Notes: generated by a model from the letters alone, not told the origin. DNA of 42,531 nt from a virus (IMGVR_UViG_3300027906_000045:1-42531); one strand, 5' to 3'; positions 14,649 to 23,050 are shown, numbered from the stretch's first letter. Made by a program: numbers and translations.

Positions 14649-17600
14649 TTAAAGTTTCGCTATTTCACCTGTATTTTTAAGTCTTAACGGTATGTAAATA
14701 AACTCAACTGCTTTAACCGGTTCAATCGCTATATCTAAATAAAGCTCATTTCTATCAATTCTAGTTGGTGTGTTGTTACTTTCATCACAAACAACTAAGA
14801 AGTCATATAATGCTCTTTGTCCAACTAACTCTAACATTAATGAATCTGCTTGAGCTTTGATTTCATCTCTTGTTATTTTGTCATTTGGTTCAAAGATATA
14901 AGGTTTAGCAAGTTTGTCTAACTGTCCTCTTAGGTAAACAACTAGTCTAGCAACGTTAATTCTGTCTAACGCACTAGCATTTTTGGCTCTAGTTTTTTGA
15001 CCGTAGTTAACAAGTCCTGCACCTGTTAAGAATGTAATTGGGTTAATTTTATTGCTGTACAATGTATCACGTTGACCTGTGTTCAATGCTACTGCTTTAA
15101 ATTCACCTTCTGCATCAATGTATCCTGCACTTGAGGCGTTACTAATTCCACCACGTCTTGTTCCTGCTGGAGCAAACCATGGAAACGAAACACTATCACT
15201 TAAAGCAATAGTTCTTAGTATACCATGTGACGCTGGAACAACAATGTTTTTTCCTGCATTATCACTTGTGAATAAACTTGGATAAAAAGTACCCATGTAT
15301 TCATCACTAGTTACAAGTCCGTCATCGTTGTCTTCAACTGCTAAATTAACGTTTGTTGCGTAGTTGTTAATAGTAGTTGCATCACTTGATAATCTAAATG
15401 GTAAGTCACCAACAACAAATGCTGTTAAGCCTCTGTCTGTGTTTAGTGTAACCATTTCGCCAATTAGCTCTGAGTAACCTGGACAAGCCATCAAGTTAAA
15501 TATTCTTGATTGATCGTCTCTAATATCTTGGTTACTGTTAACCATTGATTGTAATGCTTGTACAACAACTTTTCTTTGAGCTTTTCTACCAAATGAACCT
15601 GAACCGTTTGCCTGGTTAGCTGATTCAGTTACCCATCTGTGTGCGTAGTATGAAGCCATTGATTCGTTGTTGTTAAATCTTGCATTGTTACCTGCTGTAT
15701 CAACAGAGTTTCTAACAAATTTCTTAACGTTAAATCCAGAACGTCTTAAGTTCCAAAGCAACATACCTTTTGGATATAGTGCTGGATCTGGAGCATCTGG
15801 GTCTAAGAAATTGTTACTTAATAGTGCTTCAATAGTTCCTGCTGTTGCACTATTGGCTCCGTTTGTATTGTATCTTGCATCAGCAAATAAAATACCATCT
15901 TCAGTAGTTTGATCTGAATTATCAACTAGTACCCAAGTTAACGTTGAACCGTTGTACTTGTATACTTTAGGATAGTTTTCTAAGTCTGCTGTTGAAATCC
16001 ATAAGTCACCATTTTTAAGTGCAGTACTGTCTGACTGTAAAGTAGGTTCAGTAGCTGAAACAATTGGTCCTTTTGGATCTGTTTTATCACTTGCAGAAGC
16101 TTGATAATATGGAGCAGTTGAGTCTTGGTAACCAACCCAAGTAGTTCCATTGTGTATCATCATATCAACTTCATCTACAACTGAACTGTACCATAAAGTT
16201 TTGTCAGTTGTTAAAGCCGTTACTGCTGTTGCACTTGCAGTATAAGTTAATACCTGCCAGTTACTTGCAACAAAGTCCATTGCACTATCACCTGTTGGTG
16301 CTGTGTATAAGTTTGGAGTTCCTGAATTAGCATCTACGTATGCAGAGTATCCAGCTAGTCCTAAAATACCACCTGTGTCTTTAATTCTAAAGTCACCACC
16401 GTCATTGTGTGAAATAACTATTCTGTTACTTGCGTCTACTTCTGCAACTATGTTAGTAAAGCCTGCACTATTAATAGCACCTGCAATTACATCAGCATCA
16501 CTTGATGCCGCAGTAGTTGTTACACTTATTGTTTTTGCTGAGCTTAATGTAGCTGAGTTAACAATAGTTTCTTGCATATTAAACGCATAAGTTCCTGCTG
16601 TACATTGTGCCGCAATAATGCTTGAAGTAATTGAAGTATTACCTGTTGCTACACGTCTGTGAATTTTAAAGTCACCTACGATAGTATCTTCTGCGTTATT
16701 GTAGTTAATGTATAATGCACCTACTGCCAAGTTTGCACCACCGCCTGTTTTATCTAGACCGTATAATGCCGCTTGGTTAGTTTCGTAAATTGGTGCTGTT
16801 ACAGTTTCCCATAATTTAGTAGTTGCGTTCCACTTTTTAACTTTCCAGTTAGCACCTAAGTTTGGAGTTGTAGTTTTAACCCAAAGTGAACCAGTTGGTT
16901 TTGGTGCTGTGTCAGTTGACTTGTATTCTGGAACTGATGTGTGTGGAGCAATAGTTAAAGCTGGTGCTTTGTAAGTACCTGCTGTTAAACCTATTTCTGT
17001 TAATAGTGTAGAACCGTTAAGTGCTAACACTACATCTGCGCCTGTTGAATAAATTTCTAATTTACCATCAACAACTGCTGAAGTAATACCGGCAATACCC
17101 GCATTAGCAATAGCTGTTACTACATCTGATAAACCTGTACCACCTGCTGTTACAGGCGTACCGTTAATACTCATTGAGTTCGCCGCTCCAACAGTTGGAT
17201 TACTTTCAGTTCCTGTTACAGTTGCCCATGATTGGATCCATGTACTTGAACCTACTTGTACCCAGTCACCTCCTGAGTTTTTGTAGTATACTTTATTTAA
17301 AGTTGTTGTAGCAACTATGGCATAGTCACCTACTGCGCCAACAGAAGTTTTAGGTGCTCCGCCTGTTACTTTGCTTGAGTCTGTAATTACAGTTGGAATC
17401 TTGTTCGTAAAACTCTGACCACCAGTAGTCGAAGCCGCCGCACTATTCCACTCAAATATTCCGAATACACTATTAGCAGTATCAAACCAGTAAGTTCCGT
17501 CTGCTGGGTTCGCCGCTGGAGCCGTTGCTGTTGCAGTTAGCTCTGTAGTGTTTAAATTTGCTCTTGTTACGTATGCTCTGTTTGCCACGCCTAAATAAGA

Positions 17601-17894
17601 ATAAGCCGCTTGTAGACCGTATTCGTTTAGTTCGTTGCCGTGTAAAGCATTGTTGTTTGAGTCAGTGTAGAATGTTGGATCTCCAAACATCTCTACTAAT
17701 TCTCTTTGTGAAGTTATTAAATACGGTTTCTCCGCATTTGCACTTGTTGTTGCCGTTGCTGTTCCTGTTCCTGATGCGTTCTTTTTATCTTGAGCAGATA
17801 CAACAAAAATCATTGGTACTGTACCTGGTTCCGCCGGCGTGTAAAAACTTTCGTCTATTACGGAAACCTGTACTCCTGGTGATACTAAAGCCAT
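14649..17894 (-). CDS. 18: gp18 tail sheath protein with large insertion
   Basis: The N-terminus 'MALVSPGVQVSVIDESFYTP' and the C-terminal domain ('NPITFLTGAGLVNYGQKT', 'INVARLVVYLRGQLDKLAKP', 'TRIDRNELYLDIAIEPVKAV') are those of gp18, the contractile sheath. At 1081 residues it is much longer than T4 gp18 (659). The extra mass lies about residues 115-640. It contains at least five short hairpins of the type 'GDLWISTADLENYPKVYKYNG' with a following Trp, and two related beta-domains ('MSINGTPVTAGGTGLSD', 'KTISVTTTAASSDADV'), each ending in a 'GLTAGTY' or 'GLAGYSAY' turn. These would sit on the outside of the sheath. The start has AGGAGA; gp19 follows. Confidence 0.94.
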   Translation of the reverse strand: MALVSPGVQVSVIDESFYTPAEPGTVPMIFVVSAQDKKNASGTGTATATTSANAEKPYLITSQRELVEMFGDPTFYTDSNNNALHGNELNEYGLQAAYSYLGVANRAYVTRANLNTTELTATATAPAANPADGTYWFDTANSVFGIFEWNSAAASTTGGQSFTNKIPTVITDSSKVTGGAPKTSVGAVGDYAIVATTTLNKVYYKNSGGDWVQVGSSTWIQSWATVTGTESNPTVGAANSMSINGTPVTAGGTGLSDVVTAIANAGIAGITSAVVDGKLEIYSTGADVVLALNGSTLLTEIGLTAGTYKAPALTIAPHTSVPEYKSTDTAPKPTGSLWVKTTTPNLGANWKVKKWNATTKLWETVTAPIYETNQAALYGLDKTGGGANLAVGALYINYNNAEDTIVGDFKIHRRVATGNTSITSSIIAAQCTAGTYAFNMQETIVNSATLSSAKTISVTTTAASSDADVIAGAINSAGFTNIVAEVDASNRIVISHNDGGDFRIKDTGGILGLAGYSAYVDANSGTPNLYTAPTGDSAMDFVASNWQVLTYTASATAVTALTTDKTLWYSSVVDEVDMMIHNGTTWVGYQDSTAPYYQASASDKTDPKGPIVSATEPTLQSDSTALKNGDLWISTADLENYPKVYKYNGSTLTWVLVDNSDQTTEDGILFADARYNTNGANSATAGTIEALLSNNFLDPDAPDPALYPKGMLLWNLRRSGFNVKKFVRNSVDTAGNNARFNNNESMASYYAHRWVTESANQANGSGSFGRKAQRKVVVQALQSMVNSNQDIRDDQSRIFNLMACPGYSELIGEMVTLNTDRGLTAFVVGDLPFRLSSDATTINNYATNVNLAVEDNDDGLVTSDEYMGTFYPSLFTSDNAGKNIVVPASHGILRTIALSDSVSFPWFAPAGTRRGGISNASSAGYIDAEGEFKAVALNTGQRDTLYSNKINPITFLTGAGLVNYGQKTRAKNASALDRINVARLVVYLRGQLDKLAKPYIFEPNDKITRDEIKAQADSLMLELVGQRALYDFLVVCDESNNTPTRIDRNELYLDIAIEPVKAVEFIYIPLRLKNTGEIAKL

Positions 17895-17929
17895 TTTGTT
17901 TCTCCTGTTAGCATAATGTCTATTACTAT

Positions 17930-17937
17930 TATTTAGT
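17930..17937 (-). promoter_or_regulatory. Late-promoter-like box ACTAAATA before gp18
   Basis: ACTAAATA is 35 nt before the gp18 ATG. It is weaker than the exact octamer but matches the NNTAAATA pattern seen upstream of most virion genes here. Confidence 0.45.
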
Positions 17938-17992
17938 CATAATCCAATAAATGTATGCTATAACACGTACGAAAAAGGGGTCTAAAAGGGCA

Positions 17993-18000
17993 GATAAATA
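17993..18000 (+). promoter_or_regulatory. Late promoter GATAAATA (plus strand), 5 nt before ATG
   Basis: GATAAATA, then GATAT, then the ATG at 18006. It shares the 111-bp divergent region with the gp18 promoter. Confidence 0.55.
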
Positions 18001-18005
18001 GATAT

Positions 18006-18344
18006 ATGAGACCTTTATGTGCTTGTGGGCAAAGACCTGTCGCTGTTAATTACTATAAAAAGGGTAAACCCTTCTATCGTAGTAAGTGTGAGGCTTGTAC
18101 CAGATATGGCAAAGTTAGATATAGTCCACCTAAGTGGAAACAAGCAGGGTATGAGCAAAAGAATACTTGCGACAAGTGTGGATACAAGAGTAAGCACAAA
18201 GAACAGTTTTCAGTATACTATGTTGATGCAGATATGAACAACGTAAGGTTTAGTAACCTAAAAACTATATGTGCTAATTGTAGTAAAATATTATATAAAG
18301 AGGGCTTTAAATGGAAACAAGGAGATCTTGTACCTGACTTCTAA
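18006..18344 (+). CDS. HNH-like zinc protein lacking the catalytic histidine
   Basis: A 112-residue protein with two zinc knuckle pairs: Cys5/Cys7 with Cys28/Cys31, and Cys55/Cys58 with Cys89/Cys92. The second pair frames an HNH-like core, 'VYYVDADMNN' then 'NLKTICANC', where active enzymes have 'VHHIDGD.NN...NL..LC..C'. Here both histidines are tyrosines (Tyr71, Tyr72) and the final histidine is missing, so it may bind DNA without cutting. It ends 'KWKQGDLVPDF'. It is the only plus-strand gene inside the minus-strand tail block, and its end overlaps the end of gp1 by 38 bp on the opposite strand. Confidence 0.82.
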   Translation: MRPLCACGQRPVAVNYYKKGKPFYRSKCEACTRYGKVRYSPPKWKQAGYEQKNTCDKCGYKSKHKEQFSVYYVDADMNNVRFSNLKTICANCSKILYKEGFKWKQGDLVPDF

Positions 18345-18900
18345 GATCAGCTATTGTCTTGTTGTTATCAATAACGTGGGTAAATTTAGTCTTAGCCCAA
18401 GCCCATTCTGAAGGGTGTACTTCTTTAGGCTCTGTACCATAGTCCCTATAATCAATAAACCATTTAGGATCTTCCCCACGCACTACTCTCCATACTTGGC
18501 CTTTAATGCCATATATCATTTTAGCTTCGTTAGGAAATCTAACATCTGGAATAACAAAGTTTTTGTCTGGATTATCTAGTATTGTCTTTTTAGTTAAGCT
18601 AACCCATATTCCATCGTAAAAACCATCACGCATACACTCTGTACCAAATAACTGCAATACTAGTCTAGGTGTAATGGTTTCTCCGGTTTCTGCTGTCCAA
18701 TACTGATCTACTTCTTCACGCCATGCTCTACTTTTCTCGGTTTTGCCATCTAGTAGCTCACGATCCCAATCAAACATAACGGATACACTATCTTTAAGTT
18801 TATCAGCAAAGCTGATCTTCTGGAAATTCTGCTCTTTAATCAAATAATCGGCAATAGTGTCTTTACCCGATCCAATTAATCCACAAATTCCTATGATCAT
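18307..18900 (-). CDS. 1: gp1-like deoxynucleoside monophosphate kinase
   Basis: A 197-residue P-loop kinase with GLIGSGKDT at residues 7-15, 'FADKLKDSVSVMFDWDRELL' (substrate-binding LID-like region), 'LVLQLFGTECMRDGF' and 'NFVIPDVRFPNEAKMI' (Walker B-like DVR). This is the T4 gp1 dNMP kinase family, which phosphorylates dTMP, dGMP and 5-hydroxymethyl-dCMP to diphosphates for replication. It is shorter than T4 gp1 (241). It follows the lipoprotein gene by 6 bp and probably shares its sigma70-like promoter, fitting early expression. Confidence 0.92.
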   Translation of the reverse strand: MIIGICGLIGSGKDTIADYLIKEQNFQKISFADKLKDSVSVMFDWDRELLDGKTEKSRAWREEVDQYWTAETGETITPRLVLQLFGTECMRDGFYDGIWVSLTKKTILDNPDKNFVIPDVRFPNEAKMIYGIKGQVWRVVRGEDPKWFIDYRDYGTEPKEVHPSEWAWAKTKFTHVIDNNKTIADLRSQVQDLLVSI

Positions 18901-18906
18901 AATTTA

Positions 18907-19110
18907 TTAGTCCTTAGGCTCAATAAGTTCACAGTCTTTTTCGTTTGCATTTAGACCTTCTTCTTTGTCATACATCCAAACATATGAGTACGTAATTTGT
19001 CCTTTGCCTACTTGACATTTTTTACCAAAGCTAATACTTGGATTCTTTGGAATGCTACAAGCACTCAACATAAACATAGTTACGATTGCTATTAAACACG
19101 TTTTATTCAT
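18907..19110 (-). CDS. Small lipoprotein, possible superinfection-exclusion factor
   Basis: The protein has 67 residues. The signal peptide 'MNKTCLIAIVTMFMLSAC' ends in a lipobox LSAC with the lipidated cysteine at residue 18. The mature part is about 50 residues with two cysteines, in 'KKCQVGKG' and 'EKDCELI', which could form a disulfide in the periplasm. It has its own sigma70-like promoter with good -35 and -10, so it is likely made early. Phage lipoproteins such as T5 Llp block phage receptors; a similar exclusion role is inference, and no similarity to Llp is claimed. The start has AAAGGAA upstream, spaced a little wide. Confidence 0.8.
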   Translation of the reverse strand: MNKTCLIAIVTMFMLSACSIPKNPSISFGKKCQVGKGQITYSYVWMYDKEEGLNANEKDCELIEPKD

Positions 19111-19146
19111 CAGAACAACGTTCCTTTCGTTAGTGTTATTATTAAT

Positions 19147-19175
19147 ATTGTATTATCTATTTAGATGAAAGTCAA
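19147..19175 (-). promoter_or_regulatory. Sigma70-like promoter for lipoprotein and gp1
   Basis: TTGACT (19175-19170, 5/6) and TACAAT (19152-19147, 5/6) are separated by exactly 17 nt on the minus strand. The leader to the ATG at 19110 is about 30 nt. This is the best host-type promoter in the window, lying within a late-gene region. Confidence 0.75.
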
Positions 19176-19182
19176 GTAGTTA

Positions 19183-19941
19183 TTAGCCAATTGTGAAACC
19201 GTAACCTATACCACCTGCAACTTGTAGTTTAAGTTCTTCTTCAAGTTTTTCCATTTCAGCAACTGCTTCATTTTTGAGTGCGTCACCGTTAAGTGTTGAT
19301 CCTCCTTGTGGACCAGCAATAGTGGCAAACTTGCTTCTAGCTTCACCTAGTGCATACTTACAAGTAGCGAGTGCAAAGTCTTTAATCCATTGTGTGGCTA
19401 GGTAGTCTTTTAATAACTCTGAATCTGGACGATAATTGTAACAATATAATAATAGTTCTTCTTCTGCTCTAGGGCGTTGTAATATTACAAGTTCTTTGTT
19501 AGTAGTATTCCATTTAAACTCAATAAAGCTACCAAACATTCTTCCAACAAGTTCTTGATATTGTGTGAACATATTGTAAGTTGCTAATCCACCCATATTA
19601 GTACTTGCTAAAAGATAGGTATTAGTGTAAGCCATATTGAACGGTTCAAATAAAGTACCACCATCTCCCCCACCTGATCTAGAACCAATTGAACGTCTGA
19701 ATATTTTTCTAACTTCTATTGTTTCATCTGGTAGGATATATGTATTTTGATCAATTACAGTAGGTAAAAACATATAAGATTCTTCGACTGAATTGTCAGA
19801 TCTTTGTCTGAATTTAGCCAATGATTTCTTTAATGCCATCTCGTAGTGCTCTGGATCAAGCTCTACATCCACCATTCCACCACCTAAACTTAGGTTGATG
19901 TAATCGAATACTTCTTGTTTCATACTTTTCAAATCCGCCAT
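19183..19941 (-). CDS. 13: gp13-like neck protein
   Basis: A 252-residue protein. Segments such as 'GGGMVDVELDPEHYEMALKK', 'FRQRSDNSVEESYMFLP', 'NMGGLATYNMFTQYQELVGR', 'MFGSFIEFKWNTTNKELVIL' and 'RSKFATIAGPQGGSTLNGDA' match marine T4-like gp13, which with gp14 forms the neck joining head to tail. I place the start at 19941 (MADLKSMKQE), not at the longer frame start 20025. GGAGAAG is well spaced before 19941 and a TATAAATA box lies 17 nt upstream, while the longer form would overlap the divergent gp14 gene and its promoter. T4 gp13 has 309 residues. Confidence 0.9.
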   Translation of the reverse strand: MADLKSMKQEVFDYINLSLGGGMVDVELDPEHYEMALKKSLAKFRQRSDNSVEESYMFLPTVIDQNTYILPDETIEVRKIFRRSIGSRSGGGDGGTLFEPFNMAYTNTYLLASTNMGGLATYNMFTQYQELVGRMFGSFIEFKWNTTNKELVILQRPRAEEELLLYCYNYRPDSELLKDYLATQWIKDFALATCKYALGEARSKFATIAGPQGGSTLNGDALKNEAVAEMEKLEEELKLQVAGGIGYGFTIG

Positions 19942-19958
19942 ATCGTCTTCTCCATATG

Positions 19959-19966
19959 TATTTATA
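19959..19966 (-). promoter_or_regulatory. Late promoter TATAAATA for gp13
   Basis: An exact T4 late octamer 17 nt before the gp13 ATG at 19941, with GGAGAAG between. It is one half of a divergent late promoter pair. Confidence 0.7.
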
Positions 19967-19971
19967 CGTTC

Positions 19972-19979
19972 GATAAATA
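19972..19979 (+). promoter_or_regulatory. Late promoter GATAAATA for gp14 operon
   Basis: GATAAATA on the plus strand, 8 nt before the gp14 ATG at 19988. It is only 5 bp from the gp13 box on the other strand. It would start the transcript through gp14, gp15 and the heptose genes. Confidence 0.6.
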
Positions 19980-19987
19980 CTAACGTT

Positions 19988-21145
19988 ATGCCAAGACTCA
20001 GTTTATACAAACCCGAAAAGGGCAAAGACTACGAATTCCTAGATAAAACCATCACGGAAATGTTCACTGTTGGTGGTACTGATGTGTTTGTTCACAAGTA
20101 TCTAGGGCCTGTAAACCCTGAAGAAGCAGATGCTACTCAGGACAAGCCTCGTTACGATGCCGTTAAAGAGACAAATATTCAGGATATGTTATTCCTTGAA
20201 AATAGGGATAGAAAGTATGATCCTGACATTTACGTAATACGTGGTATTTACAATATTGCTGATATTGACTTTGATATGAGTCAATTTGGTCTGTTTTTAC
20301 AGAACGACACATTGTTTATGACAATACCTATTAATTATAGTGTTAAAACATTAGGTCGTAAAATTATGCCAGGTGACGTTATAGAGCTACCACACTTAAA
20401 AGATGAACACGCACTTAACGATTATCAAGTAGCACTAAAACGTTTTTATGTGGTTGAAGATGTAAACAGAGCGGCAGAAGGATTTTCACAGAGTTGGTAT
20501 CCGCATTTATATAGAGTTAAATTAAAACAAATTGTTGACTCACAAGAATTTAAAGAAATACTTGATTTACCTGCAGAAGAAGGAAGTACAAATACATTAC
20601 GTGATGTGCTTTCAACTTATGAAAAAGAAATGCAGATTAATGATGCCGTTGTTGCTCAAGCAGAAGCAGACGCACCTAAGTCAGGTTACAATACTAAACC
20701 ATTCTATACATTACAAGTTGATAAGTTTGGAAAACCAGAATTAGTTACAACTGATACAAGTACACTAGATGCAAGTACAGCCGGATTGTTAGCTGACAGA
20801 GTAAACCAAACACCTGAAAGATCAGGTTACCAAGGTTACTTGTTAGGAGATGGTATTGCACCAAATGGTGAAACGTTTGGACATGGTGCAAGTTTTCCTT
20901 TAAACCAAGTAAAAGGAGATTACTTTTTGCGTACAGACTTTTTACCAAACAGACTATTTAGATTTGATGGACAACGTTGGTCCAAAATGGAAGATTCAGT
21001 TAGACTTACAATGTCTAATACTGATACGAAACAAACACAAAAAGGAACATTTATTAACAACACTACTACAAGTGATATAGGTGGTGAACAAGTTAAAGAA
21101 AGACAACCTTTGAGTAAAGCACTTAAACCTAAGGCGGATAATTAA
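19988..21145 (+). CDS. 14: gp14-like neck protein
   Basis: A 385-residue protein (T4 gp14 has 256). Residues 1 to about 200 are the neck domain, with 'FLDKTITEMFTVGGTDVFVH', 'FLENRDRKYDPDIYVIRGIY', 'FDMSQFGLFLQNDTLFMT' and 'WYPHLYRVKLKQIVDSQEF', strongly like marine T4-like gp14. The C-terminal extension includes 'GDYFLRTDFLPNRLFRFDGQ' followed by RW, a hairpin also seen in the sheath and gp15 here. It pairs with gp13 to seal the packaged head. It is on the opposite strand to gp13, which is unusual against the T4 order. TAATG overlap with gp15. Confidence 0.92.
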   Translation: MPRLSLYKPEKGKDYEFLDKTITEMFTVGGTDVFVHKYLGPVNPEEADATQDKPRYDAVKETNIQDMLFLENRDRKYDPDIYVIRGIYNIADIDFDMSQFGLFLQNDTLFMTIPINYSVKTLGRKIMPGDVIELPHLKDEHALNDYQVALKRFYVVEDVNRAAEGFSQSWYPHLYRVKLKQIVDSQEFKEILDLPAEEGSTNTLRDVLSTYEKEMQINDAVVAQAEADAPKSGYNTKPFYTLQVDKFGKPELVTTDTSTLDASTAGLLADRVNQTPERSGYQGYLLGDGIAPNGETFGHGASFPLNQVKGDYFLRTDFLPNRLFRFDGQRWSKMEDSVRLTMSNTDTKQTQKGTFINNTTTSDIGGEQVKERQPLSKALKPKADN

Positions 21146-22599
21146 TGTTACATTTTTACGACGGACAAATTAGAAGATATATTACTCAAATAATTAGATT
21201 GTTGAGTAACTTCTCTTATGTTGACGGTAAAGGTAAGTTTGTTAAAGTTCCTGTCATGTATGGAGATATTACAAGACAAGTTGGACACATCATTAGAGAT
21301 AATTCAGAAAATAAAATTCCAAGTGCTCCACGTATAGGTGTATATGTAGCAGGTATGGAGATGGACAGAACTAGAACTGCTGATCCAAGTTATACAGGTA
21401 AAGTACATATTAGAGAACGTGCATTTGATACAGCAGGTAACGAATACTTAAACGAACAAGGTAAAAATTATACAGTTGAACGTATGATGCCTACACCATA
21501 TAACTTAACTGTTACAGCAGATATATGGACAACTAATACAGAACAAAAATTACAAATACTAGAACAAATATTAATGTTGTTTAACCCTAGTTTAGAAATA
21601 CAAACTACTGACAACTATGTAGACTGGACTTCTTTATCAGTTGTTAATTTAGAAAACATTAACTTTAGTTCAAGAAGTATTCCAGTAGGAACTGAATCAG
21701 ATATTGATGTTGCAACATTAGGATTTAGTACACCAATTTATATTAGTCCACCTGCTAAAGTTAAAAAGCTAGGTGTTATTACAAATGTTGTAATGAGTAT
21801 ATTTGACGAAAGCAAAGGTACTATTAACTTACAAGACAGTATGCCTGAACTACAAGCATACGATGATACTAATGCTAACTTGGCTAAAGGTTCAGATACA
21901 AGTACAGCAGGTAAATCAGGATCAGGTAAGTCAAGCAAATCTACAGCTTCATTAACTGTTTCAACTGCGTCTGGATATGATGCTATTGTAATGGGTAACG
22001 TTGTACAATTAGGTAAGAACGGTATTGCTGGTGAAATTAATTGGCGTGAAGTTCTTGAATCAGAACCTGGTATGTACAGAGCAAGTTTAAGTAAAATTTA
22101 TCTTGAAAGAGCAGGATTTACAACTTCTGTTGTAGGTACGTTTGCATTAAACACATTAGATGAAACACAATTAATAGTTAATTGGGACGAAGATACTATA
22201 CCAACAAACACAGTTTTAGTTGGTCCTTTAGCAACTAAAGGAACAATAGATTATATTATAGATCCTACTAAAACTAATCCAACTAATATAAGAGGTAATG
22301 GAGTAAGAATTCTTTTATTAGGTGATATTGGCTCAACTGAAAATACAGATGGTGCTGATGCTTGGAAAGGATCAAAAGGCGACTTTATTGCTAAAGAAAA
22401 TGACATTGTTGAATGGGACGGAAATGATTGGAATATCGTTTTTGATGCTAGTGGTAATAGCGGACAAGATTCAACAGTACCAGAGGTTACATATACAACC
22501 AACCTAAATACAGGTATCCAATATAAATGGGACGGCACAGAATGGACATTAACGTTCGAAGGCGAGTACCGAAAAGGAACCTGGCGCCTAGCACTCTAA
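21145..22599 (+). CDS. 15: gp15-like tail terminator / sheath stabiliser
   Basis: The N-terminal 240 residues match T4 gp15: 'MLHFYDGQIRRYITQIIRLL' then 'FVKVPVMYGD', 'NYTVERMMPTPYNLTVTADI' and 'QKLQILEQILMLFNPSLEIQ'. gp15 caps the finished tail so that it binds the neck. At 484 residues it is longer than T4 gp15 (272). A Ser/Gly/Lys linker (about 250-272) leads to a C-terminal region with 'SKIYLERAGFTTSVVGTFAL' and two 'WDG..W' hairpins ('VEWDGNDWNIVF', 'YKWDGTEWTLTF'). It overlaps gp14 by one base; the Nudix gene follows after 13 bp with no terminator. Confidence 0.9.
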   Translation: MLHFYDGQIRRYITQIIRLLSNFSYVDGKGKFVKVPVMYGDITRQVGHIIRDNSENKIPSAPRIGVYVAGMEMDRTRTADPSYTGKVHIRERAFDTAGNEYLNEQGKNYTVERMMPTPYNLTVTADIWTTNTEQKLQILEQILMLFNPSLEIQTTDNYVDWTSLSVVNLENINFSSRSIPVGTESDIDVATLGFSTPIYISPPAKVKKLGVITNVVMSIFDESKGTINLQDSMPELQAYDDTNANLAKGSDTSTAGKSGSGKSSKSTASLTVSTASGYDAIVMGNVVQLGKNGIAGEINWREVLESEPGMYRASLSKIYLERAGFTTSVVGTFALNTLDETQLIVNWDEDTIPTNTVLVGPLATKGTIDYIIDPTKTNPTNIRGNGVRILLLGDIGSTENTDGADAWKGSKGDFIAKENDIVEWDGNDWNIVFDASGNSGQDSTVPEVTYTTNLNTGIQYKWDGTEWTLTFEGEYRKGTWRLAL

Positions 22600-22612
22600 G
22601 ATAATTAATAGT

Positions 22613-23050
22613 ATGAGTAAGATTATTTGTAGTGGAGCTCTCTTCTATACATTAGATACACAAAGGTTCTTGTTTTTACATAGAACCCAAAGTAGACAAG
22701 CAGATGTTTGGGGACTTGTAGGTGGTACTAATGAAAGTGAAGAAATTCCGTATCAAGCATTATTAAGAGAAATAAAAGAAGAAATAGGAAGTACACCTTC
22801 TATTATTAAATCTATTCCACTAGAAACTTTTGTAAGTAATGATGAAAAATTTAATTTTCATACATATCTTTGCGTAGTAAAAGAAGAATTTATTCCAAAA
22901 TTAAATAAAGAGCATAATGGATATGCTTGGGTTAGTTTTGGTAAATGGCCTAAACCTTTGCACCAAGGATTAAGAAACACATTACAAAGCAAAGCAAACC
23001 TCACAAAATTACAAACAGTATTTCAACTTATCTCACTATTGGAGAAATAA
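22613..23050 (+). CDS. Nudix hydrolase
   Basis: A 145-residue protein with an intact Nudix box: G38, five residues, E44, seven residues, then REIKEEIG (52-59), the metal-binding REUXEEXG motif. The fold context 'VWGLVGGTNES' before it agrees. It would hydrolyse a nucleoside diphosphate linked to another group. Placed directly before hldE-hldD (stop and start adjacent at 23050/23051) it may act on a nucleotide sugar, such as a GDP-mannose hydrolase-like activity, or on a toxic by-product; the substrate is not visible. It follows the late gene gp15 in the same transcript. Confidence 0.9.
   Translation: MSKIICSGALFYTLDTQRFLFLHRTQSRQADVWGLVGGTNESEEIPYQALLREIKEEIGSTPSIIKSIPLETFVSNDEKFNFHTYLCVVKEEFIPKLNKEHNGYAWVSFGKWPKPLHQGLRNTLQSKANLTKLQTVFQLISLLEK

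Noticed and set aside
19942-20025. Longer N-terminus of gp13 (start at 20025)
   Set aside because: It would overlap the divergent gp14 gene and both late boxes; the start at 19941 has a good GGAGAAG and matches family N-termini.
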